Part shown: piece by piece, positions 1-8,443 of the stretch
How positions within the stretch are numbered: the first letter of the stretch is position 1
How the letters are laid out: each line of letters begins with the position of its first letter
DNA from: an uncultured Clostridia bacterium
GTDB taxonomy: Bacteria > Bacillota > Clostridia > Oscillospirales > Ruminococcaceae
NCBI GenBank assembly: GCA_947624745.1
Contig: CANQLR010000020.1
Span: 1-49,056, forward strand
Direction of reading: 5' to 3'
Length of the DNA: 49,056 nt
Notes under the pieces: model-generated
Databases searched by the model: none
Told to the model about the DNA's origin: nothing
Seen by the model: only the letters and a program-made list of their open reading frames with translations
Position numbers and translations under genes: made by a program

Positions 1-102
1 GTGAGGTCGCAGAAAAGGCGCTACCGCAGCGGCAGGCTGGAGTCCGACAAGGTCCGCAAACTGGCGGAAATAGGGGTCAGGCTGGACGGAAGCGCGGGAT
101 AA
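1..102 (+). CDS. C-terminal fragment of a helicase-associated-domain protein
   Basis: This reading frame is open from the first base of the window and stops at a TAA ending at 102, so only the last 33 residues are present. The pattern (aromatic/basic run, Y-R-x-G-x-L, then a short helix ending K-L-A-E-I-G-V-R-L-D) resembles the helicase-associated (HA) repeat found at the C-terminus of some DEAD-type helicases and related Clostridia proteins. The real start lies upstream of the window. The assignment rests on one short repeat and is tentative. It lies 19 bp ahead of the sugar transferase gene and may belong to a different transcription unit. Confidence 0.4.
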   Translation: MRSQKRRYRSGRLESDKVRKLAEIGVRLDGSAG

Positions 103-121
103 TAATTAAGGAGCTAATGAA

Positions 122-874
122 ATGGCGGAGCCGGAAATGAGAGAGGGAAGCGTCGCGACGATCGAAAAAAATCCCGCCGAATTGGGCGAGAATTACAGCG
201 ACGTCGTCACCCCGCTTAAAGTACATAAAACCGAAATTGTCGCGGCTGCCCCGACGAGAGAGCGGGTGAAAGTTGAGCCAAAACCGCTGTATGACTTCGT
301 AAAAAGGGGGTTTGACATCGTCGTTTCGCTTATCTGCTTAACCGTCGGTCTGCCGGTTTATCTGATTATGATTCTCGCAATCGTAATCGACGACCCGGGT
401 AATCCGTTCTTTGTGCAGGAGCGAGTCGGGCTCAACGGGCGGGTTTTCAAGATGGTCAAGCTGAGGACGATGCGGAAGGACGCGGAGCAGATAAAGGTCA
501 ACTTGGCAGGGCAGAACGAGTACAAATCCGTGCATTTTAAGATCGAGAACGACCCGCGGGTCGCGAAAGTTGGACGGTTCTTGCGCCGGACAAGCCTTGA
601 TGAGACCGCACAGGTGCTGAATTTGCTGACGGGAAGTATGACGATAGTCGGGCCAAGACCGTTTATTCCGAGCGAACAGGAGCAGCTACCCGATGATAGA
701 TTGCAGGTAAAGCCGGGGTTGAGCTGCTATTGGCAGCTTGCCGATACGACGAAGATGACAGATGAGGAGCAACTCGAACTCGACTATAGATACATAAGAG
801 AGCGCGGGATAGGGACGGATTTGAAGATAATTTGGAAAACGATTTTGAGCATTTTCAAAGGCGGGAATTGCTGA
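122..874 (+). CDS. Undecaprenyl-phosphate sugar-1-phosphate transferase (initiating enzyme)
   Basis: A 250-residue bacterial sugar transferase of the WbaP/EpsL/PglC type. It would transfer a sugar-1-phosphate from a UDP-sugar to undecaprenyl phosphate at the inner face of the membrane, starting the repeat unit. A variable, probably cytoplasmic N-terminus of about 60 residues is followed by one hydrophobic segment (about 65-90), then the family signatures: F-F-V-Q-E-R-V-G, the K-L-R-T-M-R block, S158-L-D-E161 with the catalytic Asp-Glu pair, and G-S-M-T-I-V-G-P-R-P. It lacks the four-helix N-terminal domain of long WbaP enzymes, so it is a short monotopic type. The ATG at 122 has AAGGAG at 109-114. 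The gene overlaps the next start by one base (TGATG), so the two are likely co-translated. The sugar it transfers cannot be read from the sequence. Confidence 0.92.
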   Translation: MAEPEMREGSVATIEKNPAELGENYSDVVTPLKVHKTEIVAAAPTRERVKVEPKPLYDFVKRGFDIVVSLICLTVGLPVYLIMILAIVIDDPGNPFFVQERVGLNGRVFKMVKLRTMRKDAEQIKVNLAGQNEYKSVHFKIENDPRVAKVGRFLRRTSLDETAQVLNLLTGSMTIVGPRPFIPSEQEQLPDDRLQVKPGLSCYWQLADTTKMTDEEQLELDYRYIRERGIGTDLKIIWKTILSIFKGGNC

Positions 875-2010
875 TGAAATCATCGGAAAATAGGCTGCGG
901 ATCGCCATGCTCGGGCATAAGCGCATTCCGTCGCGCGAGGGCGGGATAGAGGTTGTTGTCGAAGAGCTTAGCACCCGAATGGTTCGGCTCGGTCACGAGG
1001 TGACTTGCTACAACCGCCGAGGGCACCACGTCAGTGGAAAAGAACATGACGGCGAAAAGCTCAAAGAATATCGCGGCGTGCGCCTGAAAAACGTCTTCAC
1101 TATCAATAGAAAAGGGCTTGCCGCGATGACATCTTCGTTCTCGGCGGCGGTTTGCGCGGCATTCGGAAAATATGACGTTGTGCATTTTCATGCCGAGGGT
1201 CCGGCGTTCATGTGCCGGTTGCCGAAACTTTTTGGAAAACGCGTTGTTGTGACGGTTCACGGCCTCGACCATCAGCGCGCTAAATGGGGGCGTTTCGCAA
1301 GTTGGTACATCATGCAAGGCGAGAAAAACGCCGTGAAATATGCCGATGAAATAATTGTTTTAAGCCTCGGCGTGCAAAAATATTTTAAAGAAAAATACGG
1401 CTGCGACACGGTTTATATTCCTAACGGAGTTAATCGCCCGGCACAGCGGGACGCCGATATAATAAAGGAAAAATGGGGTCTTGAAAAGGATAGCTATATT
1501 CTTTATCTTGGCAGAATCGTGCCCGAAAAGGGAATACACTATTTAATTAAAGCGTTTAAAGATATTACAACAGATAAAAAACTTGTGATTGCAGGCGGAA
1601 GCTCCGACACGAACGGCTATATGGACGAGCTTAAAGCACTTGCAGATGGCGATGACAGAATCATTTTTACAGGATTTGTTCAAGGACGGCTGAAGCATGA
1701 GCTTTACAGCAATGCGTATGTGTATGTTTTGCCAAGCGATTTGGAGGGCATGCCGCTTAGTTTGCTTGAAGCGATGAGTTACGGTAACTGTTGTCTGACA
1801 AGCGATATTGACGAGTGTACGGAGGTAGTTGGAGATAAGGCGGCCGCTTTCAGAAAAGGTGACGTGGATGATCTTCGGGAAAAATTGAGAAGTCTGATAG
1901 ATGACAGCAGGACGGTTGAGAAATATAAGGAAACCGCTGGGGAGTACATACTTGAAAAGTATGACTGGGATGATGTGGTCGAGAAGACGATAGCGGTATA
2001 CAGGAAATAA
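874..2010 (+). CDS. GT4-family glycosyltransferase
   Basis: A 378-residue GT-B fold retaining glycosyltransferase of family GT4, expected to add the second sugar to the lipid-linked repeat unit. The N-terminal domain begins with G-H-K-R-I-P-S-R-E-G-G-I-E, a variant of the nucleotide-binding loop seen in WchF/Cps2T-like rhamnosyltransferases. The C-terminal domain has L-Y-L-G-R-I-V-P-E-K-G and the nucleotide-sugar motif P-S-D-L-E-G-M-P-L-S-L-L-E-A-M. I chose ATG 874 because it overlaps the upstream TGA; an in-frame ATG at 832 would add 14 residues lying inside the upstream gene. Donor and acceptor are unknown. About 100 bp without a convincing gene follow. Confidence 0.88.
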   Translation: MKSSENRLRIAMLGHKRIPSREGGIEVVVEELSTRMVRLGHEVTCYNRRGHHVSGKEHDGEKLKEYRGVRLKNVFTINRKGLAAMTSSFSAAVCAAFGKYDVVHFHAEGPAFMCRLPKLFGKRVVVTVHGLDHQRAKWGRFASWYIMQGEKNAVKYADEIIVLSLGVQKYFKEKYGCDTVYIPNGVNRPAQRDADIIKEKWGLEKDSYILYLGRIVPEKGIHYLIKAFKDITTDKKLVIAGGSSDTNGYMDELKALADGDDRIIFTGFVQGRLKHELYSNAYVYVLPSDLEGMPLSLLEAMSYGNCCLTSDIDECTEVVGDKAAAFRKGDVDDLREKLRSLIDDSRTVEKYKETAGEYILEKYDWDDVVEKTIAVYRK

Positions 2011-2113
2011 GGAATAGTTCTTATGTTTGGAAAACAGCAAAGAAAAGGACCTTTGTGCTTTCGAGCGATTCCATTTCTTTAAGCCAATTAAAATTTGTAT
2101 TGGAGAATAGTTG

Positions 2114-3193
2114 ATGGTCAAATCAAATGTTGAATTAAACGGCAAAACAATCTTTGTGACGGGTTCCCCCGGCTTCATTGGCGCAAATCTTGTAATGAAG
2201 TTGCTTCGTAATCTTCACGGCGGTCACGTCATCAGTTTTGACAGCATGAACGACTATTACGATGTAAGCCTGAAGGAATATCGGCTTGCGGAGATTGAGA
2301 AGGCAGCGGGGAGTAGCAATATCAAACATACCTTTATAAAGGGGAACCTTGCTGACAAGCCGCTTGTTGACAAGATATTTGCAGAGTACAAGCCGGATAT
2401 TGTTGTGAACCTCGCGGCACAAGCCGGCGTGCGCTACTCCATAGAGCATCCGGATGTTTATATTGAGTCCAATATTATCGGATTCTTCAATATATTAGAA
2501 GCCTGCCGCCACAATCCGGTGGAACACCTGGTGTACGCTTCGTCCTCATCTGTTTACGGGGGAAACAAGAATGTCCCGTTCAGTACGGAAGACAAGGTGG
2601 ACAACCCGGTCAGTCTCTATGCTGCCACCAAGAAATCCAATGAACTTTTGGCTCATGCCTACTCAAAGCTCTACAACATACCATCAACCGGTTTGCGGTT
2701 CTTCACGGTTTACGGTCCTGCGGGCCGTCCGGATATGTTCTACTACTCTGCCACGCTGAAATTGAGCGCGGGTAAGACGATTCAGATCTTCAACTACGGG
2801 AACTGTAAGCGCGACTTCACTTATATCGACGATATTGTTGAAGGCATTATCCGGGTCATGCAGGGAGCACCGGAGAAGAAGATCGGAGAGGACGGCCTTC
2901 CAATTCCACCGTATCGTGTCTACAACATTGGAGGCGGAACGCCGGAAAACCTGCTGGACTACATCAGCACGTTGCAGGAAGAACTCGTCCGAGCCGGTGT
3001 TCTGCCGGAGGATTATGACTTCGAGGGACATAGAGAACTGGTTCCCATGCAGCCCGGCGACGTGCCCGTTACATATGCAGATAGCACGGCTTTAGAGCGC
3101 GACTTTGGCTTCAGACCTACGATTGACATTAGAACAGGACTTCGGAAATTTGCGGAATGGTATAAGAGTTATTACATTGACAGAAACAGATAG
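2114..3193 (+). CDS. UDP-glucuronate 4-epimerase (NAD-dependent epimerase/dehydratase family)
   Basis: A 359-residue extended short-chain dehydrogenase/reductase. It has the NAD-binding motif G-S-P-G-F-I-G near the N-terminus, Y-A-S-S-S-S-V-Y-G around the catalytic Ser, and the Tyr169-x3-Lys173 pair in S-L-Y-A-A-T-K-K-S. The following F-F-T-V-Y-G-P-A-G-R-P-D-M-F stretch is the signature of UDP-glucuronate 4-epimerases rather than plain GalE. Expected reaction: UDP-glucuronate to UDP-galacturonate. This fits the UDP-glucose dehydrogenase three genes downstream and the galacturonokinase-like gene next to it. ATG 2114 has GGAG at 2102-2105; a TTG at 2111 is also possible. It appears to head a uronate sub-operon (2114-6431). 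Confidence 0.88.
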   Translation: MVKSNVELNGKTIFVTGSPGFIGANLVMKLLRNLHGGHVISFDSMNDYYDVSLKEYRLAEIEKAAGSSNIKHTFIKGNLADKPLVDKIFAEYKPDIVVNLAAQAGVRYSIEHPDVYIESNIIGFFNILEACRHNPVEHLVYASSSSVYGGNKNVPFSTEDKVDNPVSLYAATKKSNELLAHAYSKLYNIPSTGLRFFTVYGPAGRPDMFYYSATLKLSAGKTIQIFNYGNCKRDFTYIDDIVEGIIRVMQGAPEKKIGEDGLPIPPYRVYNIGGGTPENLLDYISTLQEELVRAGVLPEDYDFEGHRELVPMQPGDVPVTYADSTALERDFGFRPTIDIRTGLRKFAEWYKSYYIDRNR

Positions 3194-3205
3194 GACAGAT
3201 GAACG

Positions 3206-4375
3206 ATGAGATGCGAAGAAAAATTCCATGAAATATATGGCAGAGATGCTGATGGTATTTCTTTCAGCCCTTATCGGATCTGTCCGATCGGCGCGCATAG
3301 CGACCACAATCTTGGAAAGATAACCGGCTTTGCAATTGACAAGGGGATTCACATCGCCTATCGGCCAAAGCAGAATGGCGTCATTGAAATGTCAAGCTTG
3401 CAATTCCCGAAGCGAGCACAGTGGCACATCCGGGAGATTGGAGAGAAGACCGGCGATTGGGCTGATTATCTCCGCGGAGCAACCTGGGCGCTGGAAAAGG
3501 AGCACAGCTTGTCTGTGGGGCTCTGTGGGGTAATAGACGGATCTCTTCCTATTGGAGGACTCAGTTCTTCCGCAGCTGTGATTCTCGCATTTTTGGACGC
3601 ACTTTGCAGGGTGAATCAGATAATACTGACAGCACAGAAACTGATAAACATTGCCTTCGACGCGGAGAGAAACTACGTCAGAGTAAACGTCGGAACCCTT
3701 GATCAGTCTTGTGAAGTGCTGAGCAGGAAGAACCATCTGCTCTACCTTGATTGTAAAGATAATCACTATGAGCTGATTCCTGCGTCGAAAAATATGAAGC
3801 CGTACAAAATTGCGGTCTTCTTTAGCGGTCTGGAACACAGTCTCGCCGGCTCGAAATACAACATGAGAGTGGATGAACTCAGAGCTGGCGTATATGCGCT
3901 GCAGGCGTTTGCAGGGATGGATTATGGAAAGTTCCATGAAGCGAATGCCAGGGATGTGAGCTTTGAAATCTATGAAGAATATAAAGAGAAACTTCCTGAA
4001 CAGTGGAGACGCCGCTGCGAACACTGGTACACAGAGTTTAAACGCGTCGAAGCCGGTGCTGAGGCATGGCGCAGGGGAGACATTGAGGAATATGGCCGTC
4101 TGAGTTTTGAAAGTGGCTGGAGCTCCATTCACAACTGGGAATCCGGCGCACCTGAGCAGATCAGGCTGTATGAGATCATGCGCGAAACAAGCGGCATCTA
4201 TGGCGGAAGATTCTCCGGCGCAGGCTTCAAAGGCTGCTGTATGGCGCTCATCGACCCGAGTAAAGCAGAATCAATCGCCGAAGAGGTCGAGAGAAAATAT
4301 CTGACGTCCTTCCCGGAGATGAAAGGGAAATACAGCTTCCACCTGTGTGAGAGCGCTGATGGAGTAAAGAGATGA
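3206..4375 (+). CDS. GHMP sugar kinase, galacturonokinase-like
   Basis: A 389-residue member of the galactokinase branch of the GHMP kinases. It shows G-G-L-S-S-S-A-A-V (ATP-binding loop) and, in place of the galactokinase signature, S-P-Y-R-I-C-P-I-G-A-H-S-D-H. From memory of the family, this substituted signature and the C-terminal R-F-S-G-A-G-F-K-G-C-C block are shared with plant galacturonic acid kinase rather than GalK. The inferred reaction is anomeric phosphorylation of D-galacturonate to galacturonate-1-phosphate. The neighbours fit: an epimerase yielding UDP-galacturonate upstream and a nucleotidyltransferase overlapping downstream (ATGA) that could make UDP-galacturonate from the product. 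The start at 3206 has only a weak ribosome binding site. An arabinose- or heptose-type GHMP kinase is the main alternative. Confidence 0.72.
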   Translation: MRCEEKFHEIYGRDADGISFSPYRICPIGAHSDHNLGKITGFAIDKGIHIAYRPKQNGVIEMSSLQFPKRAQWHIREIGEKTGDWADYLRGATWALEKEHSLSVGLCGVIDGSLPIGGLSSSAAVILAFLDALCRVNQIILTAQKLINIAFDAERNYVRVNVGTLDQSCEVLSRKNHLLYLDCKDNHYELIPASKNMKPYKIAVFFSGLEHSLAGSKYNMRVDELRAGVYALQAFAGMDYGKFHEANARDVSFEIYEEYKEKLPEQWRRRCEHWYTEFKRVEAGAEAWRRGDIEEYGRLSFESGWSSIHNWESGAPEQIRLYEIMRETSGIYGGRFSGAGFKGCCMALIDPSKAESIAEEVERKYLTSFPEMKGKYSFHLCESADGVKR

Positions 4376-5103
4376 AGTGTTTGATTTTAGCCGCAGGATA
4401 CGCAACAAGACTCTACCCGCTGACAGAGAACTTTCCAAAGCCGCTTCTGCCGGTGAAGGAGAAACCAATTCTCGACTGGCTGATTGAGGATATCGATGCC
4501 AGCGGGGAAGTGGAAGAGTACATCGTGATCAGCAACCACAAGTATGTGGATCATTTTATAGATTGGGCGCTCAAACATTCACAGAGAATCATTGTGGCAG
4601 ATGATGGTACAGAGTCAAATGAGATGCGCCTGGGAGCGGTGAGGGATATTCAATTTGTGATTGACGAAATGAAACTCTCAGAAGATCTTCTTGTGATTGC
4701 CGGCGACAATCTGCTGGACTTCTCGCTGACAGACTTCATCTCTTATGCGAAGACAAAGGGAACGTCCTGCATCATGCGATACTATGAACCATCGGATGTC
4801 AAACTCAGGAAGTGCGGTGTAGTTGAGATTGACGGGGGAGACAGGATTCTCAGTATGGAGGAAAAACCGGAGAATCCAAAAACACATTGGTGCTGCCCAC
4901 CGTTCTACTTCTACAAAGCTGTCGATGTTCCCTTGGTTGCCAAAGGTATTGAAAGCGGCTGCGGTGTGGACGCCCCCGGAAGCTTTATAGCTTGGCTCAG
5001 TACACAGACAGCCATCCATGCGATGGAAATGCCGGGAAAGCGGTATGATATTGGGGATCTTGATAGTTACCGGGCGGTTCAGAAGATATTTAAAGCTGAG
5101 TGA
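4372..5103 (+). CDS. Sugar-phosphate nucleotidyltransferase
   Basis: A 243-residue nucleotidyltransferase of the RmlA/GalU-like GT-A fold. The N-terminus carries L-I-L-A-A-G-Y-A-T-R-L (variant of GXGTRL), then F-P-K-P-L-L-P-V-K-E-K-P-I with the metal/phosphate-binding Lys, and A-G-D-N near residue 107. The ATG overlaps the stop of the kinase by four bases, so the two are translationally coupled. I infer that it activates the sugar-1-phosphate made by that kinase, perhaps with UTP to give UDP-galacturonate; the nucleotide used is not visible. It is shorter than typical RmlA (about 290 residues). Confidence 0.82.
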   Translation: MKCLILAAGYATRLYPLTENFPKPLLPVKEKPILDWLIEDIDASGEVEEYIVISNHKYVDHFIDWALKHSQRIIVADDGTESNEMRLGAVRDIQFVIDEMKLSEDLLVIAGDNLLDFSLTDFISYAKTKGTSCIMRYYEPSDVKLRKCGVVEIDGGDRILSMEEKPENPKTHWCCPPFYFYKAVDVPLVAKGIESGCGVDAPGSFIAWLSTQTAIHAMEMPGKRYDIGDLDSYRAVQKIFKAE

Positions 5104-5171
5104 ACTATATTAATAATCAACACTATTTGCTGATTGATTAAATATATTTGATAGAAAATAATTGAGAATGG

Positions 5172-6431
5172 ATGACGGAAATGATTAACGAACACACCGG
5201 AGAAAAGTACAGAATTGCAGTTGCAGGGACAGGCTATGTTGGTTTGTCCCTTGCGGTGTTGCTCGCTCAGAATAATAAGGTGACCGCAGTCGATATAGTG
5301 CCTGAAAAGGTAGAGAAGCTCAACCAGAGAATCAGCCCGATCCAAGACAAGGAGATTGAAGAATACTTGGCTGAGAAGGATCTTGATTTGACCGCCACAC
5401 TGGACGGGGAAAGCGCATATGCGGATGCTGATTTCGTGATTATCGCCGCCCCAACCAACTATGACCCACAGAAGAATTTCTTCGATTGCTCTGCGGTCGA
5501 GGCTGTGATCGAGCTGGTATTGAAGAGCAGTGACAGTGCTGTGATGGTGATTAAAAGTACTATTCCGGTTGGATATACAAAGTCAGTTAGAAAGAAATAC
5601 AACACGGATCGAATCATTTTCAGCCCTGAGTTTTTGCGAGAATCCAAAGCGCTCTACGACAACTTGTATCCGAGCCGAATCATCGTTGGCTGCGATGAAA
5701 ACATGAGAGAGGTTGCTGAGACATTCGCAAGTATGCTTGTCGAAGGTGCTGAGAAAGAAAACATTGACATCCTCTATATGGGCTTAACAGAAGCGGAAGC
5801 CGTCAAGTTATTTGCAAATACATACCTTGCGCTACGCGTGAGCTACTTCAATGAGCTTGACACATACGCGGAAGTCAAAGGTTTAAACACCGCTGATATT
5901 ATTAAAGGCGTCAGCCTTGACCCGAGAATAGGGGACTATTACAACAATCCGAGCTTCGGGTACGGCGGTTATTGCTTGCCCAAGGACACAAAACAACTCC
6001 TCGCAAATTATCAGGATGTGCCTGAGAATTTGATTGAAGCAATCGTAGAGAGCAACCGTACAAGGAAAGACTTCATAGCAGATCGCGTTCTGGAAAAGAC
6101 CGGATATTACACTGGATCGAGTATGTGGAACGCTGATAAAGAGCGCCCGATCACAGTTGGCGTGTACCGGCTAACGATGAAGGCTAACAGCGATAACTTC
6201 CGCCAAAGTTCAATTCAAGGCGTCATGAAGCGGATCAAAGCGAAAGGCGCCACGGTTATCATCTACGAGCCGACGCTTGAAGATGGAACGACATTCTTCG
6301 GAAGCCTTGTGGTGAATGATGTGGAGAAGTTCAAGAATGGCGCAGACGCGATTATTGCGAACCGGTATGAAGCAGTGCTTGATGACGTTACGTATAAGGT
6401 TTACACGAGAGATTTGTTTAGGAGAGATTGA
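5172..6431 (+). CDS. ugd: UDP-glucose 6-dehydrogenase
   Basis: A 419-residue nucleotide-sugar dehydrogenase that oxidises UDP-glucose twice to UDP-glucuronate with NAD+. It has the Rossmann motif A-G-T-G-Y-V-G-L at the N-terminus, S-P-E-F-L-R-E in the active site, and G-Y-G-G-Y-C268-L-P-K-D with the catalytic cysteine. Length is normal for the family. With the epimerase at 2114 it forms a UDP-glucose to UDP-galacturonate route. An AT-rich 68-bp gap precedes it. ATG 5172 was chosen over ATG 5181; both are possible. GDP-mannose or UDP-ManNAc dehydrogenase activity is less likely given the neighbouring glucuronate epimerase. Confidence 0.88.
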   Translation: MTEMINEHTGEKYRIAVAGTGYVGLSLAVLLAQNNKVTAVDIVPEKVEKLNQRISPIQDKEIEEYLAEKDLDLTATLDGESAYADADFVIIAAPTNYDPQKNFFDCSAVEAVIELVLKSSDSAVMVIKSTIPVGYTKSVRKKYNTDRIIFSPEFLRESKALYDNLYPSRIIVGCDENMREVAETFASMLVEGAEKENIDILYMGLTEAEAVKLFANTYLALRVSYFNELDTYAEVKGLNTADIIKGVSLDPRIGDYYNNPSFGYGGYCLPKDTKQLLANYQDVPENLIEAIVESNRTRKDFIADRVLEKTGYYTGSSMWNADKERPITVGVYRLTMKANSDNFRQSSIQGVMKRIKAKGATVIIYEPTLEDGTTFFGSLVVNDVEKFKNGADAIIANRYEAVLDDVTYKVYTRDLFRRD

Positions 6432-6433
6432 TT

Positions 6434-7447
6434 GTGGCTGCCAAAAAACGTGAAGTTTGGGTCGATTACATAAAAGTATTTGCCTGCATTTTAGTTGCAC
6501 TCGGGCACTTTTTCCAGTCGATGGCTGCGGCCGATATTCTTCCAGAGACAGAGTTATATCAGTGGTTCAACACAACGATTTACTACTTCCATGTCCCACT
6601 TTTCTTCATATGTTCCGGCTATCTGTATCAAAAATACAGTCACGTCGACTGCATAGAAACTTGGAAAAACAATGTCATCAAAAAGGCAATCGCTCTCGGC
6701 ATACCTTATTTTGTATTTTCATTTGCAACGTGGCTTCTGAAAACGGTGTTTTCCAACTCGGTGAACGGTCAGATCGGCGGCCTCGGCGATACGCTTTTTC
6801 TGCACCCGACATCGCCATATTGGTTTCTATATATCCTATTTTTCATATTTCTTGTAACGCCCACGGTGAAGACTTTGACGGGCATGACAATTCTGCTTGG
6901 AATTGCAATAGCTGGAAAAGTCCTCCAAATCATCGGGGGGGGGTACAACGTATTACAAATCTATGCGATATCAAACCTCCTTGCAAACTTGATTTGGTTT
7001 GTTTTGGGAATAGCAATAGCATTCGGGACACTGCAAAAATATTTTTCGAGAATTTTGGGAGCAGTAATCGGAGTAGTTTTTCTTGCCGTAAGCCTATGGT
7101 CGTATAGGATTAACAATGCGTGGCTTTCATTTGCTATGGGTCTTTTGGCATGCGCTGCAGTTTTCATGATGATAGCTGAATGCAAAGAAATCAAGGCACT
7201 GAGCTGGTTTGCAAAATACACGATGCCGATATTCCTGATGCATACGCTATTTGCAGCACCATGCAGAATAATTTTGATAAAGCTCGGGATTACAAATGTG
7301 GCAGTGCATGTCTGTGTGGGTATTGCGATCAGCTTTGCAGGACCAATAGTGGCGATGGAGATACTCGAAAAAATTAAACTGGACTTTCTGGTTTATCCCG
7401 GAAAGTTGATAAAGAAGGGATCAAAAAGTGGCACAAGAGCGGTATGA
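6434..7447 (+). CDS. Acyltransferase-3 family membrane protein, phase-variable (G9, in frame)
   Basis: A roughly 337-residue multispanning acyltransferase of the OafA/WecH/NolL type (Acyl_transf_3). It starts with V-D-Y-I-K-V-F-A-C-I-L-V-A-L-G-H-F, where the family has a conserved His, and has about ten hydrophobic segments. It would O-acylate (usually acetylate) a sugar of the repeat unit. GTG 6434 fits AGGAG at about 6419-6423; a TTG at 6428 would be too close. The coding sequence contains nine consecutive G at 6935-6943, read as Gly-Gly-Gly. Gain of one G would end translation at about 7108, and loss of one ends it within about 20 codons, so the present form is ON. The end overlaps the next gene. 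Confidence 0.85.
   Translation: MAAKKREVWVDYIKVFACILVALGHFFQSMAAADILPETELYQWFNTTIYYFHVPLFFICSGYLYQKYSHVDCIETWKNNVIKKAIALGIPYFVFSFATWLLKTVFSNSVNGQIGGLGDTLFLHPTSPYWFLYILFFIFLVTPTVKTLTGMTILLGIAIAGKVLQIIGGGYNVLQIYAISNLLANLIWFVLGIAIAFGTLQKYFSRILGAVIGVVFLAVSLWSYRINNAWLSFAMGLLACAAVFMMIAECKEIKALSWFAKYTMPIFLMHTLFAAPCRIILIKLGITNVAVHVCVGIAISFAGPIVAMEILEKIKLDFLVYPGKLIKKGSKSGTRAV
6935..6943 (+). repeat. Poly-G tract, G9, within acyltransferase gene (ON phase)
   Basis: Nine G residues read in frame as three glycines. The context is C-G9-T-A, shared with the other three long G tracts of this window (8189, 10212, 21155). Homopolymers of this length are hot spots for slipped-strand mispairing; both +1 and -1 changes here cause early termination. 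Confidence 0.85.
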
Positions 7448-8442
7448 AAACTTTGACGGTATAAGGGCATATGCCTGCATCGGCATAGTGTTAATGCACG
7501 TTCTCGCAAATGGCAATTTCGGTTTGACCGGTTTCGTGTTTGAAAAGTTCATTCCGTCCTTTACAAATTTCACATTGCTTTTCATGCTGCTGTCGGCGTT
7601 TTCCATGTGCTGCGGATATTATGAGCGATTCCGGAACGGAACGATCAGTCTGGAGCAGTTTTATGTAAGGCGCTACCAGCGCATTTGGCCGTTCTTTGCC
7701 TTGCTTTGCACCGCCGAGCTTATTCTTAACCATAGCTTAAATGCCCTTTACGAGTGGTTTGCCGATCTGACGCTTGCGTTCGGATTTATTCCGAATCACG
7801 GGATCGAAGTAGTAGGTGTAGGCTGGTTTTTGGGGACAATTTTCGTTTTCTATATGATTTTCCCATTCTTTGTTTTCTTGATGAAGGACAAGAAACGCGC
7901 TTGGCTTGTGATGGGAGTATGCTTGATTCTGCACCTTCTTTGTGTAGTGAGATTTGAAGCGGCAAACGGGCGAGATAATATTATTTACAGTTCTATTTTC
8001 TTCGTCGCGGGTGGTCTGATCTATTTATACAGAGACAGGCTGAAAAGTTTAAATACACTTTGGAAGGCGGTTGTCGGATTGGCGGCCTTAGCAATGCTGG
8101 CGGCGTATTATTTTGTAATGAGCAATCAGTTTTCGGTGATTATCCTGCTCCTACTGTTCACTATACTTACAATAGTTGGAATTTCAGCGGGGGGGGGGTA
8201 TATCGAAGGCACTGCTACAAAACAAAGTTGTCCGTTTTATCGGTGGCTTAAGCATGGAGATATACCTATGCCATATGTTTGTTTACAGGATTTTTGAAAA
8301 GCTTAACATTTTACATATGACCGGGAATGAGATAGTTAATTACTGCCTGATTGCGGTTGCGACTTTAGCAGGCGCAATATTAGCTGCATTTGTCTGGAGC
8401 AAATTGCTGAAAGTGATCCACGAACATTTTGGGAGGAAGTAA
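7428..8442 (+). pseudogene. Second acyltransferase-3 family membrane protein, switched OFF by a G10 tract
   Basis: A membrane acyltransferase of the same broad family as its upstream neighbour, beginning F-D-G-I-R-A-Y-A-C-I-G-I-V-L-M-H with the family His. The GTG start at 7428 has AAGGGA just upstream and overlaps the previous gene. With the ten G present at 8189-8198 the frame stops at 8297 after 289 residues of which the last ~35 are foreign. Removing one G (G9) joins it to a frame ending at 8442 with a typical C-terminal helix (S-M-E-I-Y-L-C-H-M-F-V-Y), giving about 337 residues. This matches the G9 = ON state of the upstream paralogue. I read it as a phase-OFF contingency gene rather than a dead pseudogene; a homopolymer sequencing error is the alternative. 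Confidence 0.85.
8189..8198 (+). repeat. Poly-G tract, G10, frameshifting the second acyltransferase (OFF phase)
   Basis: Ten consecutive G, preceded by AGC and followed by TA. One G fewer restores a full-length reading frame. Same sequence setting as the tracts at 6935, 10212 and 21155. Confidence 0.85.
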
Positions 8443-8443
8443 G

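Noticed and set aside
2023-2082. A 20-codon ATG frame in the gap before the 4-epimerase gene, as a possible leader peptide.
   Set aside because: No clear ribosome binding site at the right distance, no attenuator structure seen, and no similarity to known leader peptides.
8189-8198. The frameshift in the second acyltransferase as simple gene decay.
   Set aside because: The only defect is the length of a G tract, and the same tract type occurs in frame in the gene next to it; sequencing error remains possible.
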